Positions 58,234 to 64,000 of a DNA stretch of 64,000 nt are shown piece by piece. Within the stretch, counting starts at the first letter, position 1; every line of letters begins with the position of its first letter. The stretch spans positions 2,418,001 through 2,482,000 of the forward strand of contig NZ_CP051154.1 in the NCBI RefSeq assembly GCF_012317045.1, written 5' to 3'. This DNA comes from Leifsonia sp. PS1209 (GTDB lineage Bacteria > Actinomycetota > Actinomycetes > Actinomycetales > Microbacteriaceae). Below the pieces are notes generated by a model, which searched no databases, was not told the DNA's origin, and worked only from the letters and a program-made list of their open reading frames with translations. The position numbers and the translations under genes were made by a program.

Positions 58234-59195
58234 GCGAGCAGTTCCAGCAGTGCGGGCTCCGGTGCGCGGCCGTTGGACAGGTCGATCACCTCACCCTGCC
58301 GGTAGCGGTCGAAGATGCGCGGGTCGATGTAGCTGTTGCGCGCGATCGCCGGGGTGTTGCCGAGCGCGTCCGCTGCCGCAGCGACCGCCGCGGTGATGCG
58401 CTTCGTCCGCTCCCGCTCCGTGCCGCCCGTTCCGAGACCGGCGAGCGTCGCCGCCGCCGTGATCGTGCCGTGCAGGGTGCGGAAGTCCTTCGCGGTGAAC
58501 TCGCCGCGCGTCTGCCGCCGGATGTACTCGTTGAGCGACGCGGGACGGATCGTGTGCCAGGTGCCGTCCTTCCAGGACAGCAGCCGCGAGCGCTGGCCGC
58601 GCGCCGCGACGATCTCGGAGAGCAGAGCCGCCACATCCGGATCGGTGATCGTGCTCGTCCACTTCTGCGCGCTCTTGGCCGGGAACGTCAGCGTCACGTC
58701 GTCCCCGTCGATGGCGACGTGGCGGCAGAGCAGCGTGGTGAGTCCCCTGCTGCCGTTGGCGTGCAGATACTCCTCGCTGCCGATCCTGAGCGAGCCGAGG
58801 TCGATGATCCTGAGCGCCGCCGCCAGGATCCGGTCCCTGCCGAAGCCCTCCTGCCGCAGGTCCATCGTGACGCGGCGGCGCGCGGCGGGCAGCGTCTCGG
58901 CCAGCTGGGCCGCCCGCTCGAACTTGACCCTGTCCTGATGCAGGCGCCAGGACTCGTGGTAGAGGTACTGCTTCCGCCCGGCCTGGTCGTAGCCGACGGC
59001 CTGGATGTGCCCCCGCGCGTCCGGCGAGATCCACACGTCCTGCCAGGCGGGCGGGACCACCAGCGACCGGATGCGCTCCAGCTCGCGCTCGTCCACGATC
59101 GTGTTGCCGGCCTCGTCCTGGTACGTCGGCGCCTTCTTCGTGCTGATCCTGCGGTAGCCGGGCCCGGACGGGTCGCTGCGGCGGAGGCGCGTCAC
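58230..59195 (-). CDS. Type IB DNA topoisomerase (poxvirus/bacterial type)
   Basis: 321 aa. [54 protein letters not shown] and [15 protein letters not shown] are typical of bacterial TopIB. The nucleophile is Tyr289 in ARNSYIDPR. It nicks and reseals one strand through a 3'-phosphotyrosine, relaxing supercoils without ATP. The GTG overlaps the Ku stop (GTGA), so it is co-translated with an end-joining protein, an interesting link to DNA repair. Confidence 0.9.
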   Translation of the reverse strand: MTRLRRSDPSGPGYRRISTKKAPTYQDEAGNTIVDERELERIRSLVVPPAWQDVWISPDARGHIQAVGYDQAGRKQYLYHESWRLHQDRVKFERAAQLAETLPAARRRVTMDLRQEGFGRDRILAAALRIIDLGSLRIGSEEYLHANGSRGLTTLLCRHVAIDGDDVTLTFPAKSAQKWTSTITDPDVAALLSEIVAARGQRSRLLSWKDGTWHTIRPASLNEYIRRQTRGEFTAKDFRTLHGTITAAATLAGLGTGGTERERTKRITAAVAAAADALGNTPAIARNSYIDPRIFDRYRQGEVIDLSNGRAPEPALLELLA

Positions 59196-60166
59196 GCGGG
59201 CTTCTTGGCGGCGGTCTTCGCCGTCTTGCCCGCGGTCGCCGAGCCGGAGGACTTCGCTGCGGACTTCGCGGTGGCCGATTTCGCGGACTTCGCGCCGGAC
59301 TTCGCTGCGGCGGACTTCTTCGCCGTCGACGTCTTCGCCGCGGACTTCTCCCCGCCGGAGCCCTTCCCACTGCCCGAACCTCTGCTGCGCTCGACGCTGC
59401 GCTGCAGCGCCTCCATGAGGTCGATCACCTCACCGCCGCCCGAGCTCTTCTCCTCCTGCTCGCCGAACGTCTCCGCCGTGTCGATCGTGTCGCCCTGTTC
59501 GAGCTTCGCCTCGATCAGCTTCCGCAGCTCATCCTGATATTCGTCGCTGAACTTCTCCGGCTCAAAGTCGCCGGCGAAGCTCTCCATCAGCGCGGCGGAC
59601 AGGTCGAGCTCCCGCTGGGTGATGCGCGGGCTGTCCTCCAGCGACGGGAAGCTCGCCTCGCGCACCTCGTCGTTCCACAGGAGGGTCTGCAGCACGAGCA
59701 CATCCCCGCGCACCCGCAGCGCACCGAGCCTGGTCTTCTGCCGCAGCGCGAAGTTGACGATGGCGGTGCGCTCCGAGTCTTCGAGGGTGCGCCGCAGCAG
59801 CGCGTACGCCTTCAGCGACTTGGAGTCCGGTTCCAGGTAGTAGCTGCGGTCGAACATCAGCGGGTCGAGCTGATCGTTCGGCACGAACTCGACCACGTCG
59901 ATCTCCCTGCTGCGCTCAGCGGGCAGCGACGCCAGGTCGTCGGGGGTGAGCACGACGGTGCGCTCCCCGTCGTCGTACGCTTTCGCGATGTGCTCGTACG
60001 GGATCGTCTTGCCGTCGATCTCGCACACCCGCTTGTACCGGATGCGCCCGCCGTCTGCGTCGTGCACCTGGTGCAGCGCGACATCGTGATCCTCGGTCGC
60101 GCTGTATACCTTCACCGGCACGTTGACCAGCCCGAAAGTGATCGCACCCGTCCATATGGCCCTCAT
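59192..60166 (-). CDS. ku: Non-homologous end-joining protein Ku
   Basis: 324 aa. The bacterial Ku core (1-~250) has MRAIWTGAITFGLVNVPVKV (20 residues), YKRVCEIDGKTIPYEHIAKA and TLLWNDEVREASFP. It forms a ring on double-strand DNA ends and recruits LigD, which is encoded nearby at 61273-63735 on the other strand. The last ~70 residues are a Lys/Ala/Ser histone-like tail, known in Actinobacteria to add DNA binding. The start is ATG 60164-60166, with GGGGG upstream. Confidence 0.95.
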   Translation of the reverse strand: MRAIWTGAITFGLVNVPVKVYSATEDHDVALHQVHDADGGRIRYKRVCEIDGKTIPYEHIAKAYDDGERTVVLTPDDLASLPAERSREIDVVEFVPNDQLDPLMFDRSYYLEPDSKSLKAYALLRRTLEDSERTAIVNFALRQKTRLGALRVRGDVLVLQTLLWNDEVREASFPSLEDSPRITQRELDLSAALMESFAGDFEPEKFSDEYQDELRKLIEAKLEQGDTIDTAETFGEQEEKSSGGGEVIDLMEALQRSVERSRGSGSGKGSGGEKSAAKTSTAKKSAAAKSGAKSAKSATAKSAAKSSGSATAGKTAKTAAKKPA

Positions 60167-60220
60167 GCCCCCATCGTGACCGTGGACGGCGCGATTTTCA
60201 ACCAGTGATCGAGGTTTGGC

Positions 60221-60820
60221 CTACGAACCGTCTCTGAGGTCGCCCGGCACCGTGTTCGCGTACCGGATGGCGTCGAACCGCGCGACGCAGGTGTCGCCGA
60301 GCGGAGCCTGCGCCATGAACCCGACGTTCACGTCGCCGTCCCAGTCCAGCCGGAAGACGCGGACGAAATCCCAGGTGACCCCGTCGGCCGACGAGTGGAA
60401 CGCCCATCCGGCGCCGGTCTTGACCACCCGCAGGAAGACGTGGTCGGCGGTGACGACGGTGGAGTTGCAGTCGTCGGAGAACCCGTTGGTGACGACGGAG
60501 ACGACCATCGCCTCCCCCTGCGGCGAATACTCGAAGCAGAGTTTCGCCCAGTGATCCTTGTCGCCCCAGATGGCGAGCACACCCGCATCGAACGTGCTGC
60601 GCGGGTGCTGCACGCTCACCCGGGCCGACAGCGTGAAGTCCTCCGTCGGCACGAACCCGAGCGACGTCGCGGCGTGCTGCTGCGGCCCGCCGAGCGCACT
60701 GTTCGTCCAGTCGGTGCCCGCGGCGGCGGTCAGCGTCAGCTGGCCGGGACCCGCCTGCTCGGCGGTGCCGGTGCCGTTGCTCCAGGTGAGAGGGGGAAGT
60801 GATTCGACGACGAAAGACAT
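60221..60820 (-). CDS. DUF1349 (concanavalin-like) protein
   Basis: 199 aa, no signal peptide. AGVLAIWGDKDHWAKLCFEY (20 residues), HVFLRVVKTGAGWAFHSSAD and VGFMAQAP match DUF1349, a lectin-like beta-sandwich family. Its role is unknown, and sugar binding is possible. The ATG at 60818-60820 is preferred over upstream GTG options because of the leaderless -10 and family N-termini. It lies 54 bp upstream of Ku (same strand). Confidence 0.82.
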   Translation of the reverse strand: MSFVVESLPPLTWSNGTGTAEQAGPGQLTLTAAAGTDWTNSALGGPQQHAATSLGFVPTEDFTLSARVSVQHPRSTFDAGVLAIWGDKDHWAKLCFEYSPQGEAMVVSVVTNGFSDDCNSTVVTADHVFLRVVKTGAGWAFHSSADGVTWDFVRVFRLDWDGDVNVGFMAQAPLGDTCVARFDAIRYANTVPGDLRDGS

Positions 60821-60827
60821 GTGTTCC

Positions 60828-60833
60828 AGGCTA
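60828..60833 (-). promoter_or_regulatory. -10 element for a leaderless DUF1349 mRNA
   Basis: On the minus strand TAGCCT, then 7 nt, then ATG (60818-60820). No Shine-Dalgarno is visible. Confidence 0.45.
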
Positions 60834-60945
60834 TGGCACGCCAGGGAGGGACTAGAGAAATGGTGAACCTTCAGCGCTGGCCGGGGCCCCGTAGACAACT
60901 TCAGTATTCTTTGGCATTTGTCGTGCTGTCGTTTCAGACCCTTCC

Positions 60946-60951
60946 TATGCT
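60946..60951 (+). promoter_or_regulatory. -10 element for a leaderless leader-peptide mRNA
   Basis: TATGCT, then 6 nt, then the ATG of a 19-codon ORF at 60958. It is the closest match to TATAAT among these sites (4 of 6). Confidence 0.5.
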
Positions 60952-60957
60952 GGCGGC

Positions 60958-61017
60958 ATGATCAGCAAGGGCTTTCACGAAAACGTGGGAGCACGTGCTC
61001 CTCGGGCGCATCCGTGA
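60958..61017 (+). CDS. Putative 19-residue leader peptide
   Basis: ATG to TGA, encoding MISKGFHENVGARAPRAHP. It starts 6 nt after TATGCT, and its stop overlaps the next GTG start in GTGA. That suggests a translated leader that couples to the small membrane protein. There is no run of a single amino acid that would indicate a classical attenuator. Existence as a translated peptide is inferred from signals only. Confidence 0.4.
   Translation: MISKGFHENVGARAPRAHP
60988..61001. promoter_or_regulatory. 14-bp perfect palindrome inside the leader ORF
   Basis: GGAGCACGTGCTCC, ending 12 bp before the GTG at 61014. It contains GGAG, which could serve as the ribosome site for that GTG and be hidden if the RNA folds. 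It could instead be a protein-binding site. Neither role is shown by the sequence alone. Confidence 0.4.
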
Positions 61018-61208
61018 CGAAAAGCAGCACATACCGGAGCCTCGGAGTGGGCTTCCTGATCGCGGCGGGCGGTGCCACGGCCCTGAGTCAGGTGGCCCAG
61101 TCTCTGGCCGCCGTGCTCTGGCTGGCCGCCGGGACGATGCTGGGGCTGGCGACCTGGATGCTCGTCAGAGCGGCCGGTGTCCAGGATCCGGACCGCAGAG
61201 ACCCGTAG
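61014..61208 (+). CDS. Small hypothetical membrane protein
   Basis: 64 aa with two hydrophobic segments (about 10-26 and 30-50) and a charged C-terminus (DPDRRDP). The GTG start overlaps the leader ORF stop. No family recognised. It lies between DUF1349/Ku on one side and LigD on the other, but nothing shows a repair role. Confidence 0.55.
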   Translation: MTKSSTYRSLGVGFLIAAGGATALSQVAQSLAAVLWLAAGTMLGLATWMLVRAAGVQDPDRRDP

Positions 61209-61259
61209 TTCGCACCCCCGGCCGGCGACGCACCAGGTGACGCGCCTCGCGTCCCGGCG

Positions 61260-61265
61260 TACGAT
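61260..61265 (+). promoter_or_regulatory. Promoter -10 for a leaderless ligD mRNA
   Basis: TACGAT, then 7 nt, then ATG at 61273. GTGACG lies 17 bp upstream of it as a fair -35 (4 of 6 matches to TTGACA). Confidence 0.55.
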
Positions 61266-61272
61266 CTGGCGC

Positions 61273-63735
61273 ATGGCCGCCACTGACACCGAGTCCGTCG
61301 AGATCGATGGGCATCGGCTGAAGCTGACCAATCTGGACAAGGTGCTGTACCCGGAGACCGGTACCACCAAGGCCGATGTGATCGGGTATTACAACGCCAT
61401 CGCCGAGGTCATGCTGCCGCACATCCGGGATCGGGTGGTCACCCGCAAGCGGTGGGTGCACGGGGTGGGGACGCCGGATGAACCCGGCGAGGTGTTCTTC
61501 CAGAAGAACCTGGATGCGTCGTCGACGCCGTCGTGGGTCAAACGGAGGACGATCACGCACAAGAGCCACTCCAACGACTATCCGCTGGTCAACGACAGAG
61601 CGACGCTGATCTGGCTGGCGCAGATCGCATCGCTGGAGATCCACGTGCCGCAGTGGCGGGTGTCCAGGAACGGCACGCCGAAGAATCCGGACAGGCTGGT
61701 GCTCGACCTGGATCCCGGCGAGGGGGTCACGCTCGCCGACTGTGCCGAGATCGCCGTGCTCGCCCGCGGCATCCTCACCGACATGGGGCTCGACCCGATG
61801 CCGGTGACCAGCGGGTCCAAAGGCATCCACCTGTATGCGGCGCTCGACGGCAGCCAGACCAGCGAGCAGGTCTCCGCCGTCGCCCACGAACTCGCCCGGG
61901 TGCTCGAAGCCGACCATCCCGACCTCGTCGTGAGCGACATGAAGAAGGCGCTGCGGGTCGGCAAGGTGCTCGTGGACTGGAGCCAGAACAACGCGGCCAA
62001 GACCACGATCGCGCCGTATTCGCTGCGCGGGCGGTTCCGCCCGACCGTCGCGGCGCCCCGCACCTGGCGGGAGCTCGCGCGGAAGGACCTCGCCCAGCTC
62101 GACTTCACGGAGGCGCTCGCCCGCGTGAAGCGGAGGGGCGACCCGCTCGCCGATCTGTCCGCCGGGCACCTCGACGAGGAGGTGCACGGCGCGGCGGAGG
62201 ACAGGCTGACGACCTACCGCAGCAAGCGCGACGCCGCCAAGACGCCGGAACCTGTTCCGGAGAAGCTGCAGCACTCGACCAGCGGGCGCACGTTCGTGAT
62301 CCAGGAGCACCACGCCCGTCGCCTGCACTGGGACTTCCGCCTGGAGCACGACGGCGTGCTGGTCAGCTGGGCGCTTCCCAAGGGCCCGCCGACCGATCCC
62401 GGACAGAACCATCTCGCCGTGCACGTGGAGGACCACCCGCTCGAATACGGTGCGTTCGAGGGCGATATCCCGCACGGCGAGTACGGCGCAGGGCATGTGA
62501 CGATCTGGGATGCGGGCGACTACGACCTCGAGAAGTGGCGCGACGACGAGGTGATCGTGACCCTGCACGGCACGAAGGGCGGCGGGCTCGGCGGCGACAG
62601 GAAGTTCGCACTCATCCACACCGGCGGGGCGGGCAAGGCGGAGCAGAACTGGCTCATCCACCTGATGAAAGACGATGCGGCGAAAGGCCAGGGCACCAAG
62701 CCCGCGAAGGCCGCCAAGGCCGACGCGCCCACCCGCACCACACCTAACCGCACCACACCCGCCAGGCTCTCCGCCAAGCCCATCTCCCCCATGCTCGCCA
62801 CTCTCGGCTCCGAGAAGGACGTGCACGACGAGTCCGAGTGGGCGTTCGAGATGAAGTGGGACGGCATCCGCGCCATCGCGGAGGTGCGCGGCGATGCGCT
62901 CCGGCTGAGCACCCGCAACGGCAACGACGTCACCGTCGCATATCCGGAGCTGCGCACGCTCACCGAGGTCGCCGACGGGCACGAGCTGGTGCTCGACGGC
63001 GAGATCGTCGCCCTCGACAAGACCGGCCGCCCCGACTTCGGCCTGCTGCAGACCAGGATGGGCCTCACCAGGCCGTCCGACGTGGATGCGGCTGTCAGCA
63101 GGGCGCCCGTGCATTACATGGTCTTCGACCTCCTCGAACTCGACGGCGAGAACTGCCGCGGCAAGACCTACGACGAGCGTCGCGCTGCCCTCGAAGACGT
63201 CCTCCGCCCGCCGAAGGGCGACCCCGTGCAGGTGCCGCCCGCGTTCGACGGCGACCTCCGGCACGCCGTGGATGCGAGCAGGGAGCTCGACCTCGAAGGC
63301 GTCATGGCCAAGCAGCGCGACGCAACATACGCCACCGGCCGCCGCTCCCGCACCTGGATCAAGATCAAGCACCACCGCACGGAGGAGGTCGTGATCGCCG
63401 GGTGGAAGCCGGGCAACGGCCGGAGGGCGAACACCGTCGGGTCGCTGCTGCTCGGCATCCCGGACGGCGACGGGTTGCGCTACGTCGGCAAGGTCGGCAC
63501 CGGGTTCACCGACGCGATGCTGGACGACCTCGCGAAACGCCTGGCAGCGCATCCACGGAAGACCAGCCCGCTCACCGATGTGCCGTCCGCCGACGCCCGG
63601 GATGCGCACTGGGTGCGGCCCGAACTCGTCGGCGAGGTGGAGTTCGCCGAGTGGACGCCGACGGCCAGGCTGCGTCAGCCGTCGTGGCGCGGGCTGCGGC
63701 CGGACAAGTCCGTCGAAGACATCAACGTGGAGTGA
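61273..63735 (+). CDS. ligD: Multifunctional ATP-dependent DNA ligase LigD (Pol-PE-Lig)
   Basis: 820 aa end-joining enzyme with all three modules. Primase-polymerase domain (about 1-300): LDLDPGEG metal Asp pair, TSGSKGIHLY. Phosphoesterase domain (about 330-480): HHARRLHWDFRLEHDGVLVS (20 residues), GEYGAGHV. Ligase domain (about 505-820): nucleophile Lys528 in EMKWDGIR, LDGEIVALD, DLEGVMAKQRD, WIKIKHH. The order matches mycobacterial LigD. It fills, trims and seals ends brought together by Ku. Confidence 0.96.
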   Translation: MAATDTESVEIDGHRLKLTNLDKVLYPETGTTKADVIGYYNAIAEVMLPHIRDRVVTRKRWVHGVGTPDEPGEVFFQKNLDASSTPSWVKRRTITHKSHSNDYPLVNDRATLIWLAQIASLEIHVPQWRVSRNGTPKNPDRLVLDLDPGEGVTLADCAEIAVLARGILTDMGLDPMPVTSGSKGIHLYAALDGSQTSEQVSAVAHELARVLEADHPDLVVSDMKKALRVGKVLVDWSQNNAAKTTIAPYSLRGRFRPTVAAPRTWRELARKDLAQLDFTEALARVKRRGDPLADLSAGHLDEEVHGAAEDRLTTYRSKRDAAKTPEPVPEKLQHSTSGRTFVIQEHHARRLHWDFRLEHDGVLVSWALPKGPPTDPGQNHLAVHVEDHPLEYGAFEGDIPHGEYGAGHVTIWDAGDYDLEKWRDDEVIVTLHGTKGGGLGGDRKFALIHTGGAGKAEQNWLIHLMKDDAAKGQGTKPAKAAKADAPTRTTPNRTTPARLSAKPISPMLATLGSEKDVHDESEWAFEMKWDGIRAIAEVRGDALRLSTRNGNDVTVAYPELRTLTEVADGHELVLDGEIVALDKTGRPDFGLLQTRMGLTRPSDVDAAVSRAPVHYMVFDLLELDGENCRGKTYDERRAALEDVLRPPKGDPVQVPPAFDGDLRHAVDASRELDLEGVMAKQRDATYATGRRSRTWIKIKHHRTEEVVIAGWKPGNGRRANTVGSLLLGIPDGDGLRYVGKVGTGFTDAMLDDLAKRLAAHPRKTSPLTDVPSADARDAHWVRPELVGEVEFAEWTPTARLRQPSWRGLRPDKSVEDINVE

Positions 63736-64000
63736 CCGGCGAGTAGACGCGGAGGCCGCCGGGCACGAGGGTGACGTTCAGGCGCTTCGCGCCGTCGTCG
63801 TCCGTGCCGCCTGGCGTCTCCGTCGACGCCTCGCCGTCGTGCGCATATCCGGGGTCGTCGTCGCGGGAGCGGATGGTCAGGCCGGTGCTGGTGAACGCGT
63901 CCAGGACCGGCGGGCCCTGCAGGAACGGCAGGCGCGCGACCAGTGCGTCCACCCGGCCGCCGAGGGCCAGCGCGACCGTCCCGCGCGTGCGCGGCTTACC
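63722..64000 (-). CDS. C-terminal fragment of an unidentified protein
   Basis: Frame open from the window edge (64000) to a stop at 63722, giving 92 visible C-terminal residues. It includes RVDALVARLPFLQGPPVLDA (20 residues), then an Asp/Gly/Thr-rich stretch and a beta-type ending. The stop lies 14 nt inside the convergent ligD 3' end. No family recognised; the start is outside the window. Confidence 0.55.
   Translation of the reverse strand, partial: GKPRTRGTVALALGGRVDALVARLPFLQGPPVLDAFTSTGLTIRSRDDDPGYAHDGEASTETPGGTDDDGAKRLNVTLVPGGLRVYSPVTPR

Overview
The window is high-GC actinobacterial chromosome. It most resembles Microbacteriaceae, perhaps near Leifsonia; the genus is a guess. Four things point there: a dcw cluster with sepF and divIVA but no ftsA, a complete C50 carotenoid (decaprenoxanthin-type) operon, a small DUF7882-type protein, and a MurE whose amino-acid specificity motif departs from the diaminopimelate form, as expected for B-type peptidoglycan. 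Coding density is very high, no gene-free stretch exceeds 300 bp, and I saw no rRNA, tRNA, CRISPR array or insertion sequence.

Region 1 (1-22870, minus strand) is the division and cell-wall cluster. In transcription order it reads mraZ, rsmH, ftsL, pbpB, murE, murF, mraY, murD, ftsW, murG, murC, ftsQ, ftsZ, yggS, sepF, yggT, divIVA, lspA, an RluD-type pseudouridine synthase and dnaE (cut by the window edge). Many junctions are 1-4 nt stop/start overlaps. Three GTGGA boxes at exact 10-bp spacing in front of mraZ look like the MraZ operator, and a strong hairpin with a T tract insulates the cluster from the DUF3040 gene upstream.

Region 2 (22907-34706) follows the idsA, Rv2175c, pknL, aroG, plsC, fadD15 order of mycobacteria and corynebacteria. 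It adds a secreted LysM wall hydrolase, a ROK glucokinase, an epimerase and peptide deformylase. Region 3 (34742-43077) holds two orphan ParA/MinD-like ATPases on either side of pyruvate carboxylase, then a pgsA, garA, ftsR, second-MerR block like Rv1822-Rv1830. Together these regions could link a PASTA Ser/Thr kinase, the GarA/OdhI switch and the FtsR division regulator.

Region 4 (43151-47690) is a set of small accessory genes: DUF1295, a repeat protein, S4, DUF72, two VOC proteins and a J-domain/NERD fusion. Region 5 (47726-53595) is the operon crtE-crtB-crtI-crtYe-crtYf-crtEb, with a divergent MarR-type regulator (CrtR-like). Region 6 (53600-64000) holds an SDR/DUF2867 protein, the DUF7882 protein, a group-2 sigma factor and an MFS transporter. 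It ends with a DNA end-joining set: topoisomerase IB coupled to Ku, and a three-domain LigD. The last 279 bp carry the C-terminal end of an unidentified gene.

Three non-coding signals stand out. (i) Two ~61-bp palindromes (28156-28217 and 36122-36186) share a conserved oriented loop and show compensatory stem changes. (ii) At least twelve starts follow the pattern TANNNT, 6-7 nt, then ATG or GTG, mostly without a clear Shine-Dalgarno, which suggests many leaderless mRNAs. (iii) One of these would start at a 19-codon leader ORF coupled by GTGA to a small membrane protein.
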